Assembly (NCBI GenBank): GCA_002315975.1
Contig: DCIK01000006.1
Coordinates: 1 to 63,836 of the forward strand
Origin: Clostridiales bacterium UBA1728
GTDB taxonomy: Bacteria > Bacillota > Clostridia > Oscillospirales > Oscillospiraceae
Direction: 5' to 3'
DNA length: 63,836 nt
Under the pieces are notes generated by a model, which saw nothing but the letters and a program-made list of their open reading frames with translations, ran no database searches and was not told the DNA's origin. The translations under genes were made by a program, and so were the position numbers. Shown here one piece after another: positions 1-6,992 of this stretch (position 1 is its first letter; each line of letters opens with the position of its first letter).

Positions 1-116
1 ATGTTGATCTCCTTTCTCCGAATCGGTGAACTCACTGGAATTAGGTTGTGTGGAAAGTATAACGCTACGAATGGGGAAAATCAATATCACAGTTGTGTAC
101 CATTAAGAACTTTTTC

Positions 117-145
117 TTGACAAGCGAGTGTTTGCCCTATATACT
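117..145 (+). promoter_or_regulatory. Sigma-A-type promoter of the repressor gene
   Basis: TTGACA (117-122), a 17-base spacer and TATACT (140-145) lie about 50 bases upstream of the repressor start codon. The first 116 bases show no gene I can support. They may be the end of a gene outside the window. Confidence 0.75.
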
Positions 146-195
146 AAAATCACATAATTGGATACCTCGCAAAAATATATCTGAGGAGAACTGAT

Positions 196-969
196 ATGTA
201 TAACGCAAAGTATGATAAAGATGAAAACGGGATCGGCAAGCGCATCGCCGCAGCGAGAAAGCAGAAGAGAATTACCGCGCAACAGCTCTGCGATGAGCTT
301 GAACAGTACGGCATTTCTGTATCCAGACCCGCTCTCGGAAAATGGGAGCGTGGCGAAAGCGTACCAAGTGCCTACCAGATGATGGCGGTATTCTTTGCTC
401 TCGATGTGGACGATCCGTATACTTTCTCCGGAGTAGAAAGAAAGCCCGCTGTCCTTAACGAACAGGGACTTCAGAAACTGGAGGACTATAAAGCAGATCT
501 TATTGCCTCCGGGAAGTACAGACCGTACCGTCCAGCCGAAAGCAAATGCAAAATCATCGAGATGCCTGTGTGCCGACTCCGTGCATCCGCCGGCACCGGC
601 TCGTTCCTCGATGAGGGTGGTTTTGAGAATGTCAGCGTTATTGCCGCCCAGGTTCCGGCCGGAGCAGACTTCGGCATCTACATCAGCGGTGACAGCATGG
701 AGCCCTATTACCATGACGGCAACATCGCCTGGGTGCATGAGTGCAAGGAACTTTCGGTCGGCGATGTCGGAATCTTCACCTATGACGGCAACGGCTACAT
801 TAAGGAATATGACGAGCAGATGCCAGATGACGATTTGACGGAAACCTTTACGGACAGTACTGGCTCTGTCCATATGCAGCCTGTCCTTCGTTCCTTCAAC
901 AGCAAGTACGCGCCGAAGGTGATTATGCCGGACGCATACTTTCAGATTGTGGGCAAGGTTCTGAACTGA
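196..969 (+). CDS. LexA/CI-type repressor: XRE helix-turn-helix plus S24 peptidase domain
   Basis: This 257-aa protein combines an N-terminal Cro/C1-type helix-turn-helix (residues about 10-70) with a C-terminal S24 peptidase-like domain. The serine motif SGDSMEP is followed by a downstream lysine in the GYIKEY segment, the Ser-Lys dyad of LexA/CI/UmuD proteins. An Ala-Gly pair in LRASAGTG is a plausible autocleavage site. Family knowledge: such proteins repress mobile-element genes and cleave themselves during the SOS response. The start is set by a GAGGAG ribosome-binding site. It is the first gene of an AT-richer island that also holds a restriction-modification cassette, so it probably controls island genes. 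No integrase lies in the window. Confidence 0.85.
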   Translation: MYNAKYDKDENGIGKRIAAARKQKRITAQQLCDELEQYGISVSRPALGKWERGESVPSAYQMMAVFFALDVDDPYTFSGVERKPAVLNEQGLQKLEDYKADLIASGKYRPYRPAESKCKIIEMPVCRLRASAGTGSFLDEGGFENVSVIAAQVPAGADFGIYISGDSMEPYYHDGNIAWVHECKELSVGDVGIFTYDGNGYIKEYDEQMPDDDLTETFTDSTGSVHMQPVLRSFNSKYAPKVIMPDAYFQIVGKVLN

Positions 970-1028
970 GGGAGTTTTATTGGACACCAAATCTGATAGT
1001 ATAATAGTGAGGACAGGAGGGGTGCTTC

Positions 1029-1262
1029 TTGGAAACTGTACAAAGAGTATATGAATTGGCGGCCGAGCGGAATATTTCCATCAACCGCCTCGCCGAACTG
1101 AGCGGTATCTCCGTTTCTACTATCAAGACCACAAAGAACCGGGGCGGTCAGTTGAAGATCGATACCATCGAGAGAATCTGTAATGCTCTTGAAATACCGC
1201 TCTATGCGTTTTTTCTTACCGATGGATCTGAAATTAAGAAACCAGTCGACAGAGCTGTATAG
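1029..1262 (+). CDS. Small Cro/C1-type helix-turn-helix regulator
   Basis: This 77-aa protein is almost entirely one HTH_XRE domain; the ISINRLAELSGISVSTI segment is the classic scaffold and recognition helix pair. It starts at TTG, because an AGGAGGGG ribosome-binding site ends a few bases upstream and there is no ATG in position. A TATAAT at 1000-1005 could be a -10 box, but the matching -35 is poor. Lying just downstream of the S24 repressor, it resembles the Cro partner of a CI/Cro switch or a controller protein for the restriction-modification genes. Which of these it is cannot be decided from sequence. Confidence 0.8.
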   Translation: METVQRVYELAAERNISINRLAELSGISVSTIKTTKNRGGQLKIDTIERICNALEIPLYAFFLTDGSEIKKPVDRAV

Positions 1263-1273
1263 GAGGAAAGTAT

Positions 1274-1447
1274 ATGACCTACCGTGAATTATATGAACAG
1301 CTTATAGAAAAATATGCGGATGAAAAAGGAATTATCCGTGGAAAACCGTGTAGTATTCTTTATCGAATAAGCCGAGCGGCGGAAGCGGAAGGTTTCGACA
1401 GCGTTGTTGATGAAGCGTTCGAAGGGGAACTCAACCACGGCAACTGA
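1274..1447 (+). CDS. 57-aa hypothetical island protein
   Basis: This short ORF starts 12 bases after the stop of the preceding HTH gene, with a near-perfect ribosome-binding site (TAGGAGGAAAG, 1260-1270), so it is very probably translated and co-transcribed with it. It begins MTYRELYEQLIEK and is acidic and helical in character, with no membrane segment. I do not recognise a family. Its place between a Cro-like regulator and a methyltransferase suggests a small island accessory or regulatory protein, but that is only context. Confidence 0.6.
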   Translation: MTYRELYEQLIEKYADEKGIIRGKPCSILYRISRAAEAEGFDSVVDEAFEGELNHGN

Positions 1448-1616
1448 GGCTACGCTTCAACTTCATCGCCGTTACTTTATGCTATAGCAATCAGATAAGT
1501 TGACGTTACTGGAGGCGATTGTCTACTCGAGAAAAACCCAAAGATTCTATTTTGGGGAAAAGAGGCCATCGTTGTCAATGTTTGAGATAATTCTATGGCA
1601 AGGCTTACTATATTCA

Positions 1617-1645
1617 TTGAGTTTTTGAAAGAGTTATGGTATATT
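1617..1645 (+). promoter_or_regulatory. Promoter of the methyltransferase operon
   Basis: TTGAGT (1617-1622), a 17-base spacer and TATATT (1640-1645). Transcription would start near 1652. This argues that the in-frame ATG at 1636 inside the promoter is not the start codon, and leaves a leader of about 90 bases before the ATG at 1744. The stretch 1448-1616 shows no gene. Confidence 0.6.
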
Positions 1646-1714
1646 GGAAACGGCCAACGAGCTACCGTCTGGTAGTGTTAACAGGGGATTCCCCAGGCCA
1701 AAATAATAAGTGTG

Positions 1715-1735
1715 TGGCGCATCGCGCCAAGGAGG
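1715..1735 (+). promoter_or_regulatory. Leader hairpin abutting the methyltransferase ribosome-binding site
   Basis: The leader contains TGGCGC-ATC-GCGCCA (1715-1729), a perfect 6-bp stem with a 3-base loop, directly followed by AAGGAGG. Smaller hairpins (CTACC/GGTAG near 1662-1675 and GGGG/CCCC near 1684-1694) lie upstream. The arrangement suggests control of translation, or an operator site for autoregulation by the methyltransferase or the small HTH protein. Confidence 0.45.
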
Positions 1736-1743
1736 ACTTAACT

Positions 1744-2961
1744 ATGGAAAAAACTATCTGCGAACTATTCGCAGGTGTCGGCGGATTTCGGCTTGGTTTT
1801 GACAGGCTCGATTCCGGATGGCACACGACCTGGTTCTCTCAATGGGAACCGGGAGCAAAAACGCAATGGGCACACGAATGCTATATAAAGCATTTTGGAG
1901 ACTGCCCAGACTTAAATGGCGAGTATCATACAGGCGAAGATATCGGCACAGTGAAAAAAGAAAGTATTCCAGACCACACGTTGTTGGTGGGCGGTTTTCC
2001 GTGCCAAGACTATAGTGTGGCTCACACTCTTGCTTCTTCAAAAGGTATTGAAGGCAAAAAAGGCGTTCTCTGGTGGCAAATAAGAGATACTTTAATTGCA
2101 AAGAAACCGCCATTCTGTATTTTCGAGAATGTCGACAGGCTTCTTAAATCACCCGCAAAACAACGAGGTCGCGATTTTGGCATTATTCTTGCTTGCCTGA
2201 ATGAGCAAGGATATAGTGCTGAGTGGCGAGTGATAAATGCAGCGACTTACGGTGCGGCTCAGAGACGCAGGAGAACTTTCATTTTTGCATATCGTAACGA
2301 CACCGCATATGCAAATCGTAGCAATAGCAGAAGCGCAGAAGAAATCATAGGAGAAGAAGGATTCTTCGCAAAAGGCTTTCCTATCAAAGAGATTGGAAAA
2401 CTTCGTTCAATAACGCTATCTGAAGATATAGTAGATGTGTCAGACAACTTTGCATTTGCATTCGAAAATGCCGGGTACTTGCATGAAGGAATCGTGTATA
2501 CTGTTGGTGTAGATGAAATAGAGGAAGCACCAACATTGCTCCGAGATATTCTTCAAGCCAATGTTGATGAAAGCCACTACATCACTACAGATAAAATGCC
2601 GAAGTGGACCTACATGAAGGGAGCGAAAAAAATCCCTCGTACTTCTGCTGATGGCCACGAGTATGTTTTTTCTGAAGGCCCGATAGCTTTCCCCGATCCC
2701 TGGGACAGGCCAGGAAGGACTATGCTCACAAGTGAAAGCACACTAAATCGCAGTACCCATGTGGTAAGTGATCCGGGTACAGGACGGTTGAGACTTCTTA
2801 CCCCCATTGAGGCAGAACGAATGCAGGGCTTTGATGATGATTGGACCAATACAGGAATGCCGAATAGAATGAGGTTTTTCTGTATGGGGAATGCATTAGT
2901 CGTACCAATGATAACAAGAATGGGCAAAGTGCTTGACACTATAATTGTCGAAGAGCCGTAA
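1744..2961 (+). CDS. DNA (cytosine-5-)methyltransferase, M.Sau3AI-like
   Basis: This 405-aa C5 cytosine methyltransferase has the family motifs in order: the SAM-binding loop FAGVGG (residues 9-14), the catalytic Pro-Cys-Gln in GGFPCQ (nucleophile Cys87), ENV (128-130) and AAQRRRR (motif VIII). The late motif near RLRLLTPIEAERMQGF is also present. I chose the ATG at 1744 because it has an AAGGAGG ribosome-binding site and motif I then starts at the usual position. A longer reading from 1636 would begin inside the promoter. The adjacent Sau3AI-like nuclease makes GATC (5mC) the likely target; specificity is inferred, not visible. Confidence 0.93.
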   Translation: MEKTICELFAGVGGFRLGFDRLDSGWHTTWFSQWEPGAKTQWAHECYIKHFGDCPDLNGEYHTGEDIGTVKKESIPDHTLLVGGFPCQDYSVAHTLASSKGIEGKKGVLWWQIRDTLIAKKPPFCIFENVDRLLKSPAKQRGRDFGIILACLNEQGYSAEWRVINAATYGAAQRRRRTFIFAYRNDTAYANRSNSRSAEEIIGEEGFFAKGFPIKEIGKLRSITLSEDIVDVSDNFAFAFENAGYLHEGIVYTVGVDEIEEAPTLLRDILQANVDESHYITTDKMPKWTYMKGAKKIPRTSADGHEYVFSEGPIAFPDPWDRPGRTMLTSESTLNRSTHVVSDPGTGRLRLLTPIEAERMQGFDDDWTNTGMPNRMRFFCMGNALVVPMITRMGKVLDTIIVEEP

Positions 2962-3055
2962 CACCCCGTATATACATAGCTTTTCGGTGAGCCTTGCGTG
3001 GTATTCACGTAAGGCTCTGTGTCTCTCTATACTTTAATGCGGAGGGTGATACTCG

Positions 3056-4498
3056 ATGCAAGGAACACAGTACATTGATAAGGAAGCAATTCTAAAAAGA
3101 GCGCAGGAAGCAATCGGAATTCCGTTGAAAGACATAGATACCACCGGGAGATTGTCCACAGGCAAGGGCGCCATAGGAACGGTTATCGAGGAAAGCTGGT
3201 ATGGATATACTCCCAATTCCGAGTCAGAGCCAGACTTTCCGGAGGCTGGTGTGGAATTAAAAGTAACTCCTTATTTGCGTACAGCTCATGGCGTTCGTGC
3301 CAAAGAACGCTTGGTATGCAATATCATAAATTATATGGAGGAGTACAAAAACACCTTTAAGACAAGTGCTTTTTGGCATAAATGTAACACTATGCTCCTT
3401 ATGTCATATGAGCATCTTTATGATGTACCAAAAGGCGAATACACTATCGATGCCGCGATTCTTTTCAGTTTTCCGGAGGAAGATCTCGTTATTATTGAGA
3501 ACGACTGGAATGTAATTATGAATAAAGTTCGCAATGGTTTAGCACACGAGCTTTCCGAAGCCGACACGCTTTACTTAGCGGCGTGCACGAAGGGTGCCAC
3601 ATCAGCGAGTGTCCGCGAACAGCCGTTTTCGCGAATAGCGGCAAAACAAAGAGCATATTCCCTCAAGTCATCATACATGACGCACATCCTAAATACTTAT
3701 ATTTTTGGAACGGCTCAAAACGAGAGTATCATAAAGGATTGGAGGACTCTGTCCGGCACTACATTCGAGCACTATCTTGAGAAAAAACTGTCTCCTTTCT
3801 ATGGTATGACGATTGACCAACTTCGTAAGAGGTTCGGCGTTGAGACCTCAGCAAAAAACATTGTCGACATTCTGTTAGCAAAGATGCTTGGCCTTTCTGG
3901 AAGAATAAGCCAAACAGAAGAGTTCCAAAAAGCGGGGATTGTGCCGAAAACGGTAAGATTGTTGCCAAACGGATACTCCAAGGAAAGTATGTCTTTCCCT
4001 AATTTCGATTTTTGCGAACTGTGTGAACAGTCGTGGGAAGAATCCGATTTTTACAGAATTCTTTCAGAAACAAAGTTTATGTTTGTTGTTTTCCAAAGCG
4101 AACGTACAAATGATTCTATGGAAATGGTTAGTTCATTCAGCGTAGCTGCCGGAAAAAAGCAAATTGCACCAGAAGGAGTAACTGGCTTTAAGTTCAAGCG
4201 AATAGTTTTTTGGAATATGCCGGCACAAGACTTGGAAGAAGCTCGGCGTGTGTGGGAAAGAACAGTGTCAACGATTAAGGAAGGCGTAGTGCTAAAAAAG
4301 ACCGCCTATGGTATGTCAAACAATCTTCCGAAACAAACTGAAAGTCGGGTCGCTCATGTCAGGCCTCACGGGCGAGATAGCCGCGATGTGTTACCATTAC
4401 CAGATGGACGAATGATGACAAAACAGTGCTTTTGGCTAAACGGAGGGTACATAGCAAAACAAGTTGTGGATAGAAGCCATGACGCTCAGAAAGGTTGA
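3056..4498 (+). CDS. Sau3AI-type restriction endonuclease (MutH fold)
   Basis: This 480-aa protein resembles Sau3AI in length and in blocks I recall from that enzyme. These include the PD..EAGVELK catalytic segment (Asp60, Glu67, Lys69, the D-ExK motif of MutH/Sau3AI nucleases), the RLVCNIINY block and the AHELSEADTLYLAACTKGA block. Sau3AI cuts GATC in DNA lacking the C5 methyl mark; the same specificity is likely here but unproven. The gene follows the methyltransferase by about 95 bases with its own GGAGGGTGA ribosome-binding site, and is followed immediately by vsr. The copy looks complete and intact. Confidence 0.93.
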   Translation: MQGTQYIDKEAILKRAQEAIGIPLKDIDTTGRLSTGKGAIGTVIEESWYGYTPNSESEPDFPEAGVELKVTPYLRTAHGVRAKERLVCNIINYMEEYKNTFKTSAFWHKCNTMLLMSYEHLYDVPKGEYTIDAAILFSFPEEDLVIIENDWNVIMNKVRNGLAHELSEADTLYLAACTKGATSASVREQPFSRIAAKQRAYSLKSSYMTHILNTYIFGTAQNESIIKDWRTLSGTTFEHYLEKKLSPFYGMTIDQLRKRFGVETSAKNIVDILLAKMLGLSGRISQTEEFQKAGIVPKTVRLLPNGYSKESMSFPNFDFCELCEQSWEESDFYRILSETKFMFVVFQSERTNDSMEMVSSFSVAAGKKQIAPEGVTGFKFKRIVFWNMPAQDLEEARRVWERTVSTIKEGVVLKKTAYGMSNNLPKQTESRVAHVRPHGRDSRDVLPLPDGRMMTKQCFWLNGGYIAKQVVDRSHDAQKG

Positions 4499-4503
4499 TA
4501 TGA

Positions 4504-4983
4504 TTGAGGCACCCAACTTCATATGATTCAACTCCAGAAACACGAAAGCGCATGGCAAATGTAAAATTAAAGAACGGAAGAGCTGAATCCCTTCTTGCAA
4601 AAAAATTATGGCATCTGGGGTATCGCTACAGGAAGAACGACAAACGGTATCCTGGTTCACCCGACATTGCAATAACAAAATATAAAGTGGCTGTTTTTGT
4701 CGATGGCGAGTTTTGGCATGGTAAGGATTGGGAGCAAAGAAGACTCCGATTGCAGCGAAACCGTGAGTATTGGATAGAGAAAATTGAAGAAAACATTTCA
4801 AGAGATAAACGCAATGATGCCATTTTGATTGAGAGGGGTTGGATTCCAATTCATTTTTGGGAAAGGGATGTTTTGCGAAACACTGATCAGTGCGCTTCTC
4901 TCGTTGTCCAAACGATAGAGGCAGGTGTAATGTTGCCTCCTCAAAAGTCAACGATTACCCTCAGTTCCAACGATTACTCTTAA
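4504..4983 (+). CDS. vsr: Very short patch repair endonuclease Vsr
   Basis: This 159-aa protein has the Vsr core: GYRYRKNDK, then PGSPDIAITKYKVAVFVDGEF followed by WHG, then the IEENISRD helix and the GWIPIHFWE strand. Vsr nicks 5' of the T in T:G mismatches left by deamination of 5-methylcytosine, protecting the genome from mutation at methylated sites. The zinc-binding cysteines of the E. coli enzyme are absent, as in many Firmicutes homologues. The start is TTG at 4504, five bases after the endonuclease stop, so the three genes form one operon. Its expected substrate is the deaminated product of the neighbouring methyltransferase. Confidence 0.9.
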   Translation: MRHPTSYDSTPETRKRMANVKLKNGRAESLLAKKLWHLGYRYRKNDKRYPGSPDIAITKYKVAVFVDGEFWHGKDWEQRRLRLQRNREYWIEKIEENISRDKRNDAILIERGWIPIHFWERDVLRNTDQCASLVVQTIEAGVMLPPQKSTITLSSNDYS

Positions 4984-5005
4984 ATCCAACGATTAGTATT
5001 TACGC
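4949..5005 (+). repeat. Three 19-bp direct repeats with CAACGATTA core
   Basis: CAACGATTA begins at 4949, 4968 and 4987, an exact 19-bp spacing, with the rest of each unit degenerate. The first two copies lie in the last codons of vsr. Regular spacing of about two helical turns is typical of a cooperative protein-binding site, for example recombinase arm sites near an island end or an operator. No such protein is assigned. Confidence 0.6.
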
Positions 5006-5032
5006 GATCCGCGAAACAACTGAAAATGATGA

Positions 5033-5068
5033 AAAGCCTGCTCCGGAGATCAATCCAGGGCAGGCTTT
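5033..5068 (+). terminator. Terminator-like hairpin after vsr
   Basis: AAAGCCTGC (5033-5041) pairs perfectly with GCAGGCTTT (5060-5068) around an 18-base loop. It ends the restriction-modification operon before the tRNA gene. The T-tract is short, so efficiency is uncertain. Confidence 0.5.
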
Positions 5069-5118
5069 AATCGTAAAACCCTTGAAATGCTGCGTTTTCA
5101 AGGCATATAGGCAAAAAG

Positions 5119-5153
5119 AAAGAACCCATATTCTATTAGAATATGAGTTCTTT
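5119..5153 (-). terminator. Terminator of the tRNA-fMet gene
   Basis: AAAGAAC and CATATTCTA (5119-5135) pair with TAGAATATG and GTTCTTT (5137-5153). On the minus strand the stem is followed by a T-rich run just after the tRNA 3' end, as expected for an intrinsic terminator. Confidence 0.75.
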
Positions 5154-5155
5154 TA

Positions 5156-5231
<76 letters not shown>

Positions 5232-5294
5232 ATATCCTGCAAGGAGTATATTACCACATCCCTGCCCCGGAGTCAAGAGCTTTTTTGATTATTT

Positions 5295-5837
5295 TCAGGG
5301 CTCCAGCTGCCGGCCCAGAAATCCGGCCACGGTCTGCACAAGCTTCAGCTCCAGCTCGCCGGGGAGCGACGCGCCGCGAGCGCCCACGATGACCACGCAG
5401 CCCAGCACGTCCCCCTCGGAGAGGATTGGCGACACTGCCGCCACCAGGCAGCTGTCCTCCCCCTCGCAGAGGCGTACCATCGCCTCGCCGGGGCTGCTGA
5501 CCACGCTGCGGCGGTTTTCCATGAGCTGCTGCAGCTCCCGGCTGATGTGCCGATCCAGAGCCTCCCGCTTGCCGCTGCCGGAGAAGGCGATGACCGTATC
5601 CCGGTCGCAGACGGCGGTGGCGCTGCCCGTGGACTTGTACACGCTCTCGCAGACGCTCCCGGCAAACTCGCTGAGCTCCCCCATGGGCGAATATTTCTTA
5701 AATACCACCGCCCCGTCCTGCTCGGTAAAAATCTCCAGCGGGTCGCCCTCGCGGATGCGGAGGGTGCGGCGGATCTCTTTGGGGATAACCACCCGGCCGA
5801 GATCATCGATGCGGCGGACTATTCCGGTTGCTTTCAT
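5295..5837 (-). CDS. spoVT: Stage V sporulation protein T, AbrB-family regulator
   Basis: This 180-aa protein has an N-terminal AbrB swapped-hairpin DNA-binding domain (GIVRRIDDLGRVVIPKEIRR, residues about 4-23, then RIREGDPLEIF) and a C-terminal GAF-like domain, the SpoVT architecture and length. SpoVT is a forespore regulator that acts late in sporulation and also influences germination genes. I start at the second ATG (5837), which has GGGAGA nine bases upstream and gives the family's usual N-terminus; ATG 5843 is too close to the ribosome-binding site. Its presence indicates a spore-forming lineage. Confidence 0.92.
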   Translation of the reverse strand: MKATGIVRRIDDLGRVVIPKEIRRTLRIREGDPLEIFTEQDGAVVFKKYSPMGELSEFAGSVCESVYKSTGSATAVCDRDTVIAFSGSGKREALDRHISRELQQLMENRRSVVSSPGEAMVRLCEGEDSCLVAAVSPILSEGDVLGCVVIVGARGASLPGELELKLVQTVAGFLGRQLEP

Positions 5838-5924
5838 TTGCATAAGTCTCCCTTGCTGATTTTTCTTTCCGTGGTAGTGTTTGCCGAAATCGGGAGATTA
5901 TGCGAGCTTTCGTTTCGCAGAAAA

Positions 5925-6629
5925 TCAGACTATGCTTTTCACAAAATCCGTAAAAATCGCAGCGGCGACAGAATAGCTGCGGGTCAGATATTCCGGGTGC
6001 CACTGGTAGGCGCGGAGGTAGGGATAGTCTACGGCCCACACGGCCTCCAACACCCCGTCGGGGGCATAGGCCATGGGGCGCAGGGCGGGAGCCAGCGTCC
6101 TGACGGCCTGATGGTGCATACTGTTTACCCGCAGCTCCCCTTTTCCGGAAAGGGCTGCAAGGGGCGTTCCGGCCACGACGGAGACCGTATGCACCGGTAT
6201 ATCAAAGTCCCGCTCCTGCCGGTGGCAGATCACCGAAGGCTGCTGGGAGGGCAGATCCTGCCAGAGGCTGCCGCCCAGAAACACATTGATGGCCTGAATT
6301 CCCCGGCATATGCCCAGAATGCTCTTGCCCCTATCCATGACCAGCGGCAGCAGCGCCGCCTCCAGCGCATCCCGCTCGCGCTGCACCTCGCCCAGCTCCG
6401 GCAGAGGCTCCTCTCCGTAGCAGGACGGCGCAATATCCACGCCGCCGGTAAACACGAAGCCGTCCAGAGAATCCGCCAGCTTCGATAGCACCTCCGGCTC
6501 GGCGGTGACGGGCAGGATGACAGGGATGCCGCCGGCCTCCTCCACGGCCCGCAGGTAGTTCCAGCGGTTAAAAAGTCTGCCGTTTTCCGCATCGATGGAC
6601 GGCACAAGGCCGATAAGCGCTCTGCTCAT
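5925..6629 (-). CDS. Gamma-glutamyl-GABA-hydrolase-like class I amidotransferase (peptidase C26)
   Basis: This 234-aa protein has the class I glutamine amidotransferase fold. The nucleophile elbow is GICRGIQ (catalytic Cys) and the late motif QWHPE supplies the His-Glu pair. The GGVDIAPSCYGE segment is typical of the PuuD/peptidase C26 family, which hydrolyses gamma-glutamyl amide bonds such as gamma-glutamyl-GABA. The exact substrate cannot be told. An AAAGGA ribosome-binding site supports the start at 6629; a longer reading upstream adds an atypical N-terminus. It is transcribed away from the EAL gene and towards spoVT, with about 85 bases between. Confidence 0.85.
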   Translation of the reverse strand: MSRALIGLVPSIDAENGRLFNRWNYLRAVEEAGGIPVILPVTAEPEVLSKLADSLDGFVFTGGVDIAPSCYGEEPLPELGEVQRERDALEAALLPLVMDRGKSILGICRGIQAINVFLGGSLWQDLPSQQPSVICHRQERDFDIPVHTVSVVAGTPLAALSGKGELRVNSMHHQAVRTLAPALRPMAYAPDGVLEAVWAVDYPYLRAYQWHPEYLTRSYSVAAAIFTDFVKSIV

Positions 6630-6711
6630 GGGGAATGTCCTTTCTGAATAACGATTTTTGCTCAATATATCACCGTCATATGAAAGAAGCAAGAAGCAGG
6701 AAAAATAAATA

Positions 6712-6846
6712 TGGTGTTAGTGCAAAAGCTTGGACTGGGTGATTTTTGTCCTGAAGAGGTTCCTGTAGGGTTCGGCCTCCCGGACGAGCCGAAACCGATC
6801 CATTGGGGGAAGCGGCGGCTCGTCCGGAGGCCGAGCCCTACGGGGT
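6712..6846 (+). repeat. Palindromic intergenic repeat (GTAGGGCTCGGCC family)
   Basis: A 27-bp left arm (6765-6791) is nearly the inverse of a 26-bp right arm (6816-6841). A second two-armed copy lies at 39848-39985, inverted and sharing the flanking TGCAAAAGCTT segment, and a single arm is at 9139-9165. It occupies most of the 363-bp gap between the amidotransferase and EAL genes. Confidence 0.85.
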
Positions 6847-6921
6847 ATGCGGAAGTCGGAAAACGAATGCACCTACAGAAGCAGATCAATTTTTCTTAAC
6901 TGACACTAAATAAATATACGG

Positions 6922-6950
6922 TTGAATTTTTCCTTAAACTATGATATAAA
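6922..6950 (+). promoter_or_regulatory. Promoter of the EAL gene
   Basis: TTGAAT (6922-6927), a 17-base spacer and TATAAA (6945-6950), with about 40 bases to the ATG at 6993. Confidence 0.65.
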
Positions 6951-6992
6951 ATAACAAGTATTTCCTGCATAGTACGATAGTCGGAGACAGAC

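Noticed and set aside
1..120. 39-codon open frame at the window start
   Set aside because: No ribosome-binding site or similarity is visible and the reading may simply be cut by the window edge.
1636..1743. Longer N-terminus for the methyltransferase starting at ATG 1636
   Set aside because: The ATG lies between the -35 and -10 boxes of the operon promoter, and the shorter start has a strong ribosome-binding site and normal motif I spacing.
196..5155. Complete prophage or integrative element
   Set aside because: Only repressor-type and restriction genes are present. No integrase, structural or conjugation gene is seen within the window.
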